61,920 nucleotides of DNA, from the NCBI GenBank assembly GCA_017503645.1, contig JAFVSR010000086.1, positions 1 through 61,920 of the forward strand. The letters are read 5' to 3'. Numbering within the stretch: the first letter of the stretch is position 1; every line of letters begins with the position of its first letter. The stretch comes from Bacteroidaceae bacterium (GTDB lineage Bacteria > Bacteroidota > Bacteroidia > Bacteroidales > Bacteroidaceae). The notes under the pieces were generated by a model. That model was not told where the DNA came from and did not search any database. It saw nothing but the letters and a program-made list of their open reading frames with translations. Below, piece after piece: positions 16,221-25,036 of the stretch. The position numbers and the translations under genes were made by a program.

Positions 16221-16389
16221 CGTTTTTAGAAACTTTGTATGAATACCATCTGTTATGGATATAAAAAGCAGCAGTCTGTTACAGGCTCATTCAGCGAGCT
16301 CTGTGGTATGCTCTGTCTTTCGGCAAAACAGTGTGTGATTTTTTTGTTATTTATTTTGTTGCAGTCGTTTCATTGAAACGACTTTTTTT
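16221..16389 (+). ncRNA. Candidate leader RNA or small RNA ending in an intrinsic terminator
   Basis: The 16061-16475 gap holds no ORF I can support. Between the -7 box (16209) and a terminator (16362-16389) lies about 168 bases with several possible pairings: ATACCA (16243-16248) with TGGTAT (16304-16309), and ACAGGCTC with GAGCTCTGT (about 16280-16302). The same strand then has no gene until 16476, so the terminator must end either a small RNA or an attenuated purF-carB leader. TTGCAGTCGTTT occurs at 16214-16225 and again as the 5' side of the terminator (16359-16370), so the first copy could compete for the terminator's 3' arm. No known RNA family was recognised. Confidence 0.4.
16362..16389 (+). 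terminator. Intrinsic terminator ahead of the PurF-like gene
   Basis: A 9-bp stem AGTCGTTTC/GAAACGACT with loop ATT is followed by seven T. It lies 86 bases before the ATG at 16476. A second promoter-like box, TACCTTTA (16391-16398), follows at once and could drive the operon independently. Confidence 0.8.
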
Positions 16390-16475
16390 GTACCTTTACC
16401 TACGAATATGAAATAGACGGCAAGAGGTTTTTGAAAACACAATTTTTGAAGACTACTATTTATTATTTAAATTTT

Positions 16476-18362
16476 ATGGAACCTTTATTACACGAATGTG
16501 GTGTTGCGATGATTCGCCTGCGCAAACCGTTGAACTATTACAAGGAGAAATATGGTACTTGGGCATATGGAATGAACAAGCTCTTCTTGCTTATGAACAA
16601 ACAATATAACCGTGGCCAGCAGGGCGCGGGAATATCTTGCGTGAAGTTGAAAGCATCGCCCGGCGAAGATTATATGTCGCGTGAGCGTGCCGAGGGCTCG
16701 AGTGCCATCTCCGAGGTATTTGCAGCAGCAAACAAGGATATAACATCGGCCTCTCATCCCAAAGATATGCGTGGCAATGCCGAATATGCATATCGCAATT
16801 TTGCTTTTGCTGGCGAGTTGTATATGGGACACCTGCGTTATTCGGCTACAGGAAAAACAGGAATGCAGTATGTTCATCCCTTCCTGCGTCGCAATAACTG
16901 GCGAGCAAAAAACCTTGCCCTCTGCGGTAATTTTCATATAACAAATGTAGATGACGTGTTCCACGAACTTGTATCACACGGTCAGCATCCCCGTGTTCAC
17001 GCCGATACATATATTATGCTTGAACTTATGGGCCACCGCCTCGACCGCGAGGTGGAGCGCGTGTTCAAAGAGTGTGAGCAGGAGGGGTTGCAGGGTATGG
17101 ACATAACCAACAGCATTGAGGAGCGTATGGATATAGCCAATGTACTGCGCACATCTACCCCCTTGCTCGATGGCGGTTATGTATTCTGCGGTGTTACAGG
17201 TAGCGGCGAAATGTTTACAATGCGCGATCCCTGGGGCGTGCGTACAGCCTATTGGTATGCCGACGACGAAATCTTTGTGGTGGCAAGCGAGCGTGCGGCC
17301 CTGCAGACTGCAATGAACCTGAAGGCCGAGGATGTTATAGAGATGGAGCCGGGCGAAGCCATTATAATGAATAAACGTGGTGAGCTGCGCCGCGAGATTA
17401 TCATCCCGCAAAAGGCTTTCCTCCCTTGCTCTTTCGAGCGTATATATTTCAGCCGTGGCAACGATGGCGATATATACAAGGAGCGTAAGATGCTTGGTTC
17501 TAACTTAAAGGAGCAGATTCTGAAGGCTATAAATTATGACCTCGACAACACGGTGTTCTCGTTCATTCCCAACACAGCCGAAATGGCGTTCTATGGTATG
17601 GTTGAGGGAATGGAGGAATTTCTCAACGATTGGAAAGTAAAAGAACTCTCGTCGGGCAAGTCCTTGAGTGAGGATGAAATTCTTCAGATAATATCTAAAA
17701 AGGTGCGTCAGGAAAAGGTTGCCAACAAGGATATAAAAATGCGTACATTCATCTCCACCGGTGACAAACGCAACGATCTTGCCGCCCACGTTTACGATAT
17801 CACTTACGGCACCATCAAGCCGGGCATAGACAATCTTGTGGTTATCGACGATAGTATTGTGCGTGGTACCACACTCAAACAAAGTATATTGAATATTTTG
17901 GACAGATTGGAGCCCAAGAAAATAATTGTGGTATCTTCGTCACCACAGATACGTTACCCCGACTATTACGGAATAGATATGGAGAAGTTCGACCATTTTG
18001 TTGCATTCAAAGCAGCCCTCGACCTTCTCTACGAGCGTGGAAAGAGAGCGCTGATAGACCGCACTTATCGTGCCTGCCTCGATGAACTTAAGAAGCCCGA
18101 TGCCGAGCAGATAAACTGCACACGCGCAATCTATCATCCCTTTACTCCCGACGAAATTTCCGTTAAGATAGGTGAGTTGCTCAAGCCCATTGATCTTAAG
18201 GCCGACCTTGAACTTGTATTTCAGAGCCTCGAAGGTCTTCACACCGCTTGTCCCAACCACTTGGGCGACTGGTATTTCAGCGGAATATATCCCACCCCCG
18301 GTGGTAACAGGCTTGTAAATGAAGCATTCGTAGAGTACTACGAAACATATTTGTATAAATAG
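16476..18362 (+). CDS. PurF-like amidotransferase/phosphoribosyltransferase (Bacteroidales type)
   Basis: 628 residues, clearly longer than E. coli PurF (about 505). The N-terminal class II glutamine amidotransferase domain has a likely nucleophile Cys8 in LLHECGVAMIRL, which implies removal of a short propeptide, and the substrate loop GHLRYSATGKTG. The C-terminal phosphoribosyltransferase domain has an intact PRPP loop, VVIDDSIVRGTTLKQS. This is the divergent PurF-like type found in Bacteroidales beside carAB; it may form phosphoribosylamine or another phosphoribosyl amine. ATG 16476 was chosen over the upstream ATG at 16431 because the conserved domain begins there. It precedes carB by 24 bases. 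Regulation probably involves the leader at 16221-16389. Confidence 0.8.
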   Translation: MEPLLHECGVAMIRLRKPLNYYKEKYGTWAYGMNKLFLLMNKQYNRGQQGAGISCVKLKASPGEDYMSRERAEGSSAISEVFAAANKDITSASHPKDMRGNAEYAYRNFAFAGELYMGHLRYSATGKTGMQYVHPFLRRNNWRAKNLALCGNFHITNVDDVFHELVSHGQHPRVHADTYIMLELMGHRLDREVERVFKECEQEGLQGMDITNSIEERMDIANVLRTSTPLLDGGYVFCGVTGSGEMFTMRDPWGVRTAYWYADDEIFVVASERAALQTAMNLKAEDVIEMEPGEAIIMNKRGELRREIIIPQKAFLPCSFERIYFSRGNDGDIYKERKMLGSNLKEQILKAINYDLDNTVFSFIPNTAEMAFYGMVEGMEEFLNDWKVKELSSGKSLSEDEILQIISKKVRQEKVANKDIKMRTFISTGDKRNDLAAHVYDITYGTIKPGIDNLVVIDDSIVRGTTLKQSILNILDRLEPKKIIVVSSSPQIRYPDYYGIDMEKFDHFVAFKAALDLLYERGKRALIDRTYRACLDELKKPDAEQINCTRAIYHPFTPDEISVKIGELLKPIDLKADLELVFQSLEGLHTACPNHLGDWYFSGIYPTPGGNRLVNEAFVEYYETYLYK

Positions 18363-18386
18363 GAATATATAATTACTATAAAGGAT

Positions 18387-21300
18387 ATGAAGGAAAAACT
18401 TAAAAAGGTATTATTGCTTGGCTCGGGCGCGTTGCGCATCGGTCAGGCCGGTGAGTTCGACTATTCAGGTTCACAGGCATTGAAAGCCCTGCGCGAGGAG
18501 GGTATTCAGTCGGTGCTTATCAACCCCAACGTTGCAACCATTCAAACTTCGGAGGGCATTGCCGACAAGGTTTATTTCCTCCCTGTTGATGTTCATAATG
18601 TTGAGGAGATTATCAAAAAGGAGCGCCCCGACGGAATTTTGCTTGCCTTTGGAGGCCAGACAGCGCTTAACTGCGGTACAGAGCTATACAGGGAAGGTAT
18701 TCTCGAAAAATACGGCGTTAAGGTGCTTGGCACATCGGTGGAGGCTATTATGTACACCGAGGATCGTGACCTCTTTGTCAAGAAACTCGACGAAATTCCT
18801 ATGAAAACTCCCGTCAGCCAAGCTGTCGAGAGTATGGAAGATGCCTTGAAGGCTGCTCACGAGATTGGTTTCCCCGTTATGGTACGTTCGGCCTATGCCC
18901 TTGGTGGTTTGGGTAGCGGTATCTGCCGCGACGAGGAGAGCTTTGTGAAGTTGGCCGAGAGTGCCTTCACATTCTCAAATCAGATTCTTGTAGAGGAGTC
19001 GCTCAAAGGTTGGAAGGAGATAGAGTTCGAGGTTATACGCGATGCCAACGACCACTGCTTCACCGTTGCAAGTATGGAGAACTTCGACCCATTGGGAATT
19101 CACACCGGTGAGTCGATTGTGGTAGCTCCCACCTGTTCGCTCAGCGAGGAGCAGGTTAAGTTTATGCAAGAGATTTCGGTAAAGGCTATCCGTCACCTTG
19201 GTATTGTGGGCGAGTGTAACATACAGTATGCCTTCAATGCCGAAACAAACGACTATCGCGTTATCGAGGTAAATGCCCGTTTGAGCCGCTCATCGGCACT
19301 TGCATCAAAAGCAACAGGTTATCCTCTTGCTTTCGTGGCAGCCAAGATTGCCCTTGGATATACCCTGGACCAGATAGGCGAGATGGGTACACCCAATTCG
19401 GCATACAAAGCCCCCGACCTCGATTACCTTATATGTAAAATACCTCGTTGGGACCTCACCAAGTTTGCAGGCGTTTCTCGCCAGATTGGTTCGAGTATGA
19501 AATCGGTGGGCGAGATTATGTCCATCGGTCGCAGTTTCGAGGAGGTTATTCAAAAGGGCCTTCGTATGATAGGCCAGGGTATGCACGGCTTTGTAGGTAA
19601 CGAGCATACACACTTTGACAATCTCGACGAGGAGCTAGCTAACCCCACCGATATGCGCATCTTCTCAATAGCTTCGGCATTGGAAGAGGGCTACACCGTG
19701 GAGCGCATTTGCGAACTCACAAAGATTGATCCCTGGTTCATTGGCAAGCTCAAGAATATCGTAGATTACAAGGCTGTGCTTATGGGCTACAACAGCCTCG
19801 AGGAGTTGCCCGAAGAGGTGTTGCGCCAGGCAAAGGTGCTTGGTTTCTCCGACTTCCAGATAGCACGTTTCGTTCTCAAAGACGAAAAGAATATGGAGAC
19901 AGGTAACCTTGCAGTGCGTGCCCGCCGCAAGGAGCTTGGTGTGCTGCCCGCCGTTAAGCGCATAAACACCGTGGCATCGGAGCACCCCGAGCTCACCAAC
20001 TATCTATATATGACATATGGTGCCAAAGGCTACGATGTCAATTACTACAAAACCGACAAATCGGTTGTGGTGCTTGGTTCCGGTGCATACCGCATTGGTT
20101 CATCGGTGGAGTTCGACTGGTGTTCTGTTAACGCCGTGCAGACAGCCCGCAAGCTCGGTTATAAATCAATAATGATTAACTACAACCCCGAAACCGTATC
20201 TACCGACTACGATATGTGCGACCGTCTCTACTTCGACGAGCTCTCTCTCGAGCGTGTACTCGATGTTATAGACCTTGAGCAACCAGGCGGTGTCATAGTT
20301 TCGGTAGGTGGCCAGATACCCAACAACCTTGCGATGAAGTTGCATCGTCAGTCGGTGCCCATTCTGGGAACGTCGCCTTTGAGTATCGACCGTGCCGAGA
20401 ACCGTCACAAATTCTCTGCTATGCTCGACCAGCTTGGCATCGACCAGCCCGCTTGGAAGGAGCTCACCAGCATCGAGGATATGGAGGAGTTTGTGAACAA
20501 AGTGGGTTATCCCGTGCTTGTCCGCCCCTCGTATGTGCTTTCGGGTGCAGCAATGAATGTATGCTACAACGAAGAAGAGCTGCGTGAATTCCTCAAAATG
20601 GCAGCCGAGGTGTCGAAAGAGTTCCCCGTGGTTGTATCGCAGTTTATGATAGATACCAAGGAGATTGAGTTCGATGCTGTTGCGCAGAACGGCGAGGTAG
20701 TGGAGTATGCTATTTCGGAGCACGTGGAGTTTGCCGGTGTTCACTCCGGTGATGCCACACTTGTGTTCCCCGCGCAGAAAATCTATTTCGAAACAGCACG
20801 TCGCATCAAGAAGATAAGCCGTCGCATAGCAAAAGAGCTCAACATCTCCGGCCCCTTCAACATTCAGTTCCTTGCTAAGAATAACGAGGTTAAGGTTATT
20901 GAATGTAACTTGCGCGCGAGCCGCTCGTTCCCCTTCGTGTCAAAGATATTGAAGCGCAATTTCATAGAGACAGCCACCCGCATAATGCTTGGTGCGCCCT
21001 ACAGCCGCCCCGACAAATCGGCATTCGATATCGACTGGATAGGTGTTAAAGCATCGCAATTCTCATTCTCTCGTCTTCACAAGGCCGACCCCGTGCTTGG
21101 TGTTGATATGTCATCTACCGGTGAGGTGGGTTGCATAGGCGACGATTTTGAAGAGGCACTCCTCAATGCAATGATAGCTGTGGGCTACAGCGTTCCCAAG
21201 AAGAATGTAATGGTATCTTCGGGCGCCTCTAAATCAAAGGTGGATTTGCTGGAATCGACAGCCATCCTCGCACAAAAGGGTTATAACATCTTCGCCACAT

Positions 21301-21608
21301 CGGGTACAGCCAAGTTCCTTAACGAGAACGGAATAAACGCAACTCCCGTAATGTGGCCCGATGAGAACCCCGATGCCGAGAACAACGTAATGCAGATGAT
21401 TGCCGAGCATCGTTTCGACCTCATCATAAATATCCCTAAGAATCACACCAAACGTGAACTTACCAACGGATACAGAATACGTCGTGCGGCAATAGACCAC
21501 AACATTCCTCTTATTACAAACGCGCGCCTTGCAAGTGCATTCATCCGCGCATTCTGCAAGATGGATGTAAACGAGTTGCCCGTTAAGAGCTGGGATGAGT
21601 ACAAGTAA
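18387..21608 (+). CDS. carB: Carbamoyl-phosphate synthase large subunit
   Basis: 1073 residues, the same length as E. coli CarB. It joins bicarbonate, ammonia and two ATP into carbamoyl phosphate for arginine and pyrimidines. Two homologous ATP-grasp halves are visible: the first opens VLLLGSGALRIGQAGEFDYS with MVRSAYALGGLGSG, the second VVVLGSGAYRIGSSVEFDW with VLVRPSYVLSGAAMNV. A C-terminal MGS-like allosteric domain (about 930-1073) contains FATSGTAKFLNENG. The phrase GQAGEFDYSGSQALKAL recalls the eukaryotic type as well. CarA, the glutaminase partner, is not adjacent. An unusually long palindromic terminator follows. Confidence 0.95.
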   Translation: MKEKLKKVLLLGSGALRIGQAGEFDYSGSQALKALREEGIQSVLINPNVATIQTSEGIADKVYFLPVDVHNVEEIIKKERPDGILLAFGGQTALNCGTELYREGILEKYGVKVLGTSVEAIMYTEDRDLFVKKLDEIPMKTPVSQAVESMEDALKAAHEIGFPVMVRSAYALGGLGSGICRDEESFVKLAESAFTFSNQILVEESLKGWKEIEFEVIRDANDHCFTVASMENFDPLGIHTGESIVVAPTCSLSEEQVKFMQEISVKAIRHLGIVGECNIQYAFNAETNDYRVIEVNARLSRSSALASKATGYPLAFVAAKIALGYTLDQIGEMGTPNSAYKAPDLDYLICKIPRWDLTKFAGVSRQIGSSMKSVGEIMSIGRSFEEVIQKGLRMIGQGMHGFVGNEHTHFDNLDEELANPTDMRIFSIASALEEGYTVERICELTKIDPWFIGKLKNIVDYKAVLMGYNSLEELPEEVLRQAKVLGFSDFQIARFVLKDEKNMETGNLAVRARRKELGVLPAVKRINTVASEHPELTNYLYMTYGAKGYDVNYYKTDKSVVVLGSGAYRIGSSVEFDWCSVNAVQTARKLGYKSIMINYNPETVSTDYDMCDRLYFDELSLERVLDVIDLEQPGGVIVSVGGQIPNNLAMKLHRQSVPILGTSPLSIDRAENRHKFSAMLDQLGIDQPAWKELTSIEDMEEFVNKVGYPVLVRPSYVLSGAAMNVCYNEEELREFLKMAAEVSKEFPVVVSQFMIDTKEIEFDAVAQNGEVVEYAISEHVEFAGVHSGDATLVFPAQKIYFETARRIKKISRRIAKELNISGPFNIQFLAKNNEVKVIECNLRASRSFPFVSKILKRNFIETATRIMLGAPYSRPDKSAFDIDWIGVKASQFSFSRLHKADPVLGVDMSSTGEVGCIGDDFEEALLNAMIAVGYSVPKKNVMVSSGASKSKVDLLESTAILAQKGYNIFATSGTAKFLNENGINATPVMWPDENPDAENNVMQMIAEHRFDLIINIPKNHTKRELTNGYRIRRAAIDHNIPLITNARLASAFIRAFCKMDVNELPVKSWDEYK

Positions 21609-21618
21609 ATGATACTAT

Positions 21619-21664
21619 ACAGAAAAAAGGCACAATACAGCGCTGTATTGTGCCTTTTTTCTGT
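21619..21664 (+). terminator. 46-bp perfect palindromic terminator after carB
   Basis: A loop-free perfect palindrome centred at 21641/21642 with TTTTTT on the descending side, 11 bases after the carB stop. Confidence 0.9.
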
Positions 21665-21691
21665 GTGTATGATTAAAAAAACGGCAAAACT

Positions 21692-21723
21692 GTTGCGTAG
21701 TCAAAAATATATTCTTACCTTTG
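21692..21723 (+). promoter_or_regulatory. Promoter of tRNA-His
   Basis: GTTG (21692-21695), a 20-base spacer and TACCTTTG (21716-21723) match the Bacteroidota consensus. The start would be near 21729, about 26 bases before the tRNA. Confidence 0.75.
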
Positions 21724-21754
21724 CAGTGCTTTAAGGGAAACCGCGGAGCAGTAT

Positions 21755-21829
21755 GGTGGTTATAGTTCAGTTGGTTAGAGCGTCAGATTGTGGTTCTGAA
21801 TGTCGTGGGTTCGAGTCCCACTATCCACC
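21755..21829 (+). tRNA. tRNA-His (anticodon GTG)
   Basis: Cloverleaf with the extra G(-1) at 21755, anticodon arm TCAGA-TTGTGGT-TCTGA, and T-arm GTGGG-TTCGAGT-CCCAC; discriminator C at 21829. The acceptor stem is GTGGTTA against TATCCAC, giving a T-T mismatch at the fifth pair (21760 with 21824). The usual base at 21760 in related genomes is A, which would pair. CCA is not encoded. Confidence 0.95.
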
Positions 21830-21831
21830 CC

Positions 21832-21862
21832 AAGAGAGAAGTTAAATGCTTCTCTCTTTTTT
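21832..21862 (+). terminator. Terminator of tRNA-His
   Basis: AAGAGAGAAG and CTTCTCTCTT form a 10-bp stem with a 7-base loop, followed by a T run, right after the tRNA. Confidence 0.88.
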
Positions 21863-21960
21863 GTTATTATATACCCTTGCATTCTTCTGTTTTTTACGCT
21901 ATTTTCGCGCATAGAAGCTAACTCTGTTTTAGTATTATTTATTTATAGTAAAACAAAAAT

Positions 21961-22458
21961 ATGTTTCAGCGATTATTTGTAATATTACCCCTGTTGCTGT
22001 TGTCGGTATTTACGCTTAATGCGCAGTCGTCGGGTAAAAAAGATAAAAAGAACAAAGATGTAATAGTGATGCCGCAGTACCCGGGCGGCCACGAGGAGAT
22101 GATTGAGTATCTTTTTGTAGAAACCAATTACCCCGACGAGGCATACGAAAAAAACGAGACAGGCGAGGTGCTTGTAGGCTTCACCGTGGAGGCCGACGGC
22201 CATATATCTATGGCACAGGTGCTCAAGGGGGTATCCCCTTCGCTCGATGCCGAGGCTGTGCGCGTAGTCAAGAGTATGCCTAAATGGATTCCCGGTACCA
22301 GGAACGGTAGACCAGTGCGCGCCGAGCTCTCCATTCCCATAAATTTCAAACTGATATACAAAAACCATTACTATAACGCCAAAGCAAAAGAGAACGGCAT
22401 AACCAAAATGAAGGCACGCGAGAAACGTCGCGATGCAAAGTGGTGGTATGGCGAATAA
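21961..22458 (+). CDS. TonB C-terminal-domain protein with signal peptide
   Basis: 165 residues. An N-terminal hydrophobic stretch (LFVILPLLLLSVFTLNAQ) ends in a signal-peptidase-like site, so the protein is probably released to the periplasm rather than anchored like classical TonB. The TonB C-terminal fold covers about residues 45-130: PQYPGGHEEMIEYL, YPDEAYEKNETGEVLVGFTV and the closing PINFKLIY. A basic extension of about 30 residues follows (KMKAREKRRDAKWW). Classical TonB transmits energy from ExbB/ExbD to outer-membrane receptors; without a membrane anchor and proline-rich linker, this one may be an accessory. It precedes the aminopeptidase by 11 bases. Confidence 0.75.
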   Translation: MFQRLFVILPLLLLSVFTLNAQSSGKKDKKNKDVIVMPQYPGGHEEMIEYLFVETNYPDEAYEKNETGEVLVGFTVEADGHISMAQVLKGVSPSLDAEAVRVVKSMPKWIPGTRNGRPVRAELSIPINFKLIYKNHYYNAKAKENGITKMKAREKRRDAKWWYGE

Positions 22459-22469
22459 ATTTAATGATT

Positions 22470-24254
22470 ATGAGTACAAAAAATATACCTGCACGCATAG
22501 AGGCGTTGCGTAACTATATGAGAGAGAAGGGCCTTGCAGCCTTCATAGTATTAAGCAGCGATGCCCATAGCAGTGAGTATGTAGCCGATTGCTGGAAGGC
22601 ACGAGAATGGATATCGGGTTTCGATGGCTCGGCAGGAACGGCAGTGGTGACACTCGATGATGCCCGCCTGTGGACCGATTCCCGCTACTGGCTTGCTGCA
22701 GAAAACTCGCTTGCCGATACCGGCTTTACGTTAATGAAAGACGGTGATGTGTCCACTCCGTCTATAACCGATTGGTTGTGCGCCACGTTGGAACAGGGTG
22801 GTGTGGTTAGTGTAGATGGCACGGTATGCTCCATAGCCGAGGCGAAGCAGTGGGCTGCCGCTCTTTCTACATCCGGCTTGTCATTGGATGCATCGCACGA
22901 GCCTTTTGAACAAATATGGCAGGGCCGTCCGTCTGTGCCCGCCGACAAGGCCGTCATTATGCCCTGCGAGGTTGCGGGTGAGAGTGTGGCGTGCAAGCTG
23001 CAGCGCCTGCGCGAGTCGCTTGCCAACGATGCAGCCGACGGTATGCTTGTGACAATGCTCGACGAGGTGGCGTGGCTCACCAATCTGCGTGGCAACGATG
23101 TGGCATACAATCCCGTGGTGGTATCATATATGCTTGTGACAGCCACCGATGCAACCCTCTTTATACTGCCCGAAAAACTCACACCCGAAGTGTCGGCCCA
23201 TCTTGCCGATGCCGGTATTGCAACAGCCGCGTATGGCGATGTGTGGCAGGCACTTGCATCGTATGCCGGTAACTCCATCTTGTTGCAGCCCACACGCTGC
23301 AACCGTGCGGTATTGGAATATTTGAACCCTGCCTGTCAGCCAATATTCAAAGACTCACCCGTTGCTGCTATGAAGGCTGTGAAAAATGCAACGGAGATTG
23401 ACGGCTTCAAGCAGGCGATGCTTGCCGAGGGTGTGGCAATGGTTAAACTGCTCCATTGGTTGCAGCCGGCAGTGGAGCGTGGTGGTATTACCGAATTGGA
23501 TGTCGATAGGCAACTCACTGCCTTCCGCAGCGAAGATTCCCGTTTCACAGGCCTCAGCTTTGCGACAATCGCAGCCTATGGCCCCAATGCCGCCATAGTG
23601 CACTATGAGCCCACCGAGGAGTGCAACGCCCCGTTGCAGCCCCGTGGTTTACTGTTGCTCGACTGTGGCGGGCAGTATACTTGCGGCACAACCGACATCA
23701 CCCGCACAATACCTCTTGGCCCTTTGAGCGAAGAGGAGCGCCGTAGTTATACACTTGTGCTGCGCGGTCACATATCGCTTGCAATGGCAAAATTCCCATT
23801 GGGCACCTGTGGCACGCAGCTCGATGTGCTTGCCCGCCAGTGGCTATGGCAAGAGGGAGAGAACTACCTGCACGGAACTGGGCACGGAGTGGGGCACTTC
23901 CTTAATGTACACGAAGGTCCGCATCAGATACGTATGAACAATATGCCTGCGCCATTACTTCCCGGGGTTACCGTTACAAACGAGCCCGGCCTCTACAAGG
24001 CAGGGCGTTACGGCATACGCATAGAAAACACAATGCTTGTAAAGGAACATTGTGAAACCGAGTTTGGAACCTTCTGTGCAATGGAGCCTCTCACATTGTG
24101 CCCCATAGACACCACGGCCATAATACCATCGTTGCTTGGTGACGATGCCATTGCATACCTTAACGAATATCATAAGCAAGTGTATGAAATGCTTGCACCG
24201 CATTTAAGCGGGGAGCATCTGGAATTCCTCAAAGATTCCTGCAAACCTATATGA
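22470..24254 (+). CDS. Xaa-Pro aminopeptidase (M24B family)
   Basis: 595 residues, the long three-domain form of aminopeptidase P. Two creatinase-like N-terminal domains (SSDAHSSEYVADCWKAREW, with the GFDGSAGTAVV phrase) precede the pita-bread metallopeptidase domain. The metal ligands are visible in order: LLDCGGQYTCGTTDITRT (two Asp), HGTGHGVGHFLNVHEGP (His), TVTNEPGLY (Glu) and GIRIENT (Glu). It removes N-terminal residues preceding proline and should be cytosolic. ATG 22470 is preferred; an ATG two codons earlier (22464) is equally possible. Its stop overlaps an upstream ATG of the GDPD gene. Confidence 0.92.
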   Translation: MSTKNIPARIEALRNYMREKGLAAFIVLSSDAHSSEYVADCWKAREWISGFDGSAGTAVVTLDDARLWTDSRYWLAAENSLADTGFTLMKDGDVSTPSITDWLCATLEQGGVVSVDGTVCSIAEAKQWAAALSTSGLSLDASHEPFEQIWQGRPSVPADKAVIMPCEVAGESVACKLQRLRESLANDAADGMLVTMLDEVAWLTNLRGNDVAYNPVVVSYMLVTATDATLFILPEKLTPEVSAHLADAGIATAAYGDVWQALASYAGNSILLQPTRCNRAVLEYLNPACQPIFKDSPVAAMKAVKNATEIDGFKQAMLAEGVAMVKLLHWLQPAVERGGITELDVDRQLTAFRSEDSRFTGLSFATIAAYGPNAAIVHYEPTEECNAPLQPRGLLLLDCGGQYTCGTTDITRTIPLGPLSEEERRSYTLVLRGHISLAMAKFPLGTCGTQLDVLARQWLWQEGENYLHGTGHGVGHFLNVHEGPHQIRMNNMPAPLLPGVTVTNEPGLYKAGRYGIRIENTMLVKEHCETEFGTFCAMEPLTLCPIDTTAIIPSLLGDDAIAYLNEYHKQVYEMLAPHLSGEHLEFLKDSCKPI

Positions 24255-24256
24255 TA

Positions 24257-25024
24257 ATGAAGCGCTTGCCATTCATACTATTTGCACTCATCCTTGCAGC
24301 TTGTGGTGGCAAGAAGATGCAAACACTCCCTGAACTTATAGCTCACGCAGGGGGTGGGGTGGATGTGCCTTATAGCAATTCAAAAGAAGCGCTTGAAAAA
24401 TCGATATCCGATGGATTTCGATACATAGAATTCGACCTCCTTTTTACGGCCGACAGCGTGCTCGTTGCCGCGCACGATTGGGATTTGTTCAATGTGCAAA
24501 CAGGCTATGCCCACAAAAAAGATACTGCCCCCACGTTTGCCGATTTCTCCTCGCGACGCATAATGGGCAGATACACGCCTTTATCGGCTGCAGATATAAA
24601 TGCTGTTTTCGAAAAGGATACAACCATATATCTTGTAACCGATAAAATATCATCGCCCGCGTTGCTTGCCCGTAATTTTCCCCGTATAAAGGAACGTATG
24701 TTGGTGGAGGCATTTACATATAACGATTATGTGGCGCTGCGCAACGAAGGGTATCATCGCGTTTTTTACTCCTGTCAGGCAACCGATTTAACGGAGTCGC
24801 TTGTGAAACATCTGCTATTGCATAACCTGTTCAAAGGCCCCAAAATAGATTGGATAACAATGTATGTGGGTGAACTTGATAATGCCGCATTTCGCATAAT
24901 GGATGCTTTGGCTGCATTCAACATAGCGCTGTTTACTATAAACAGCTACAATGAGATTCCTTGTGATAAATTCAGCGATGTGAATAGGGTGAAAATGATA
25001 TACACCGAGGAGATAAAACCTTAA
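24257..25024 (+). CDS. Glycerophosphodiester phosphodiesterase-like lipoprotein
   Basis: 256 residues. A lipoprotein signal ends in LILAAC (lipidated Cys16). The GDPD pattern follows: ELIAHAGGG (first catalytic His; the usual Arg after it is Ala), YSNSKEALEKSI, and FRYIEFDLLFTADSVLVAAHDW with the metal-binding Glu and Asp and second His. It probably hydrolyses glycerophosphodiesters or a related phosphodiester at the periplasmic or outer-membrane face. ATG 24257 was chosen over 24251 because the n-region MKRLPFILF is typical. It is coupled to the aminopeptidase gene and converges with the MATE gene. Confidence 0.78.
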   Translation: MKRLPFILFALILAACGGKKMQTLPELIAHAGGGVDVPYSNSKEALEKSISDGFRYIEFDLLFTADSVLVAAHDWDLFNVQTGYAHKKDTAPTFADFSSRRIMGRYTPLSAADINAVFEKDTTIYLVTDKISSPALLARNFPRIKERMLVEAFTYNDYVALRNEGYHRVFYSCQATDLTESLVKHLLLHNLFKGPKIDWITMYVGELDNAAFRIMDALAAFNIALFTINSYNEIPCDKFSDVNRVKMIYTEEIKP

Positions 25025-25036
25025 ACAACCATTTTG

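Noticed and set aside
16221-16389. 6S RNA as identity of the leader transcript
   Set aside because: The 5' and 3' ends do not pair with each other and no large central bubble is apparent, so the 6S fold does not fit.
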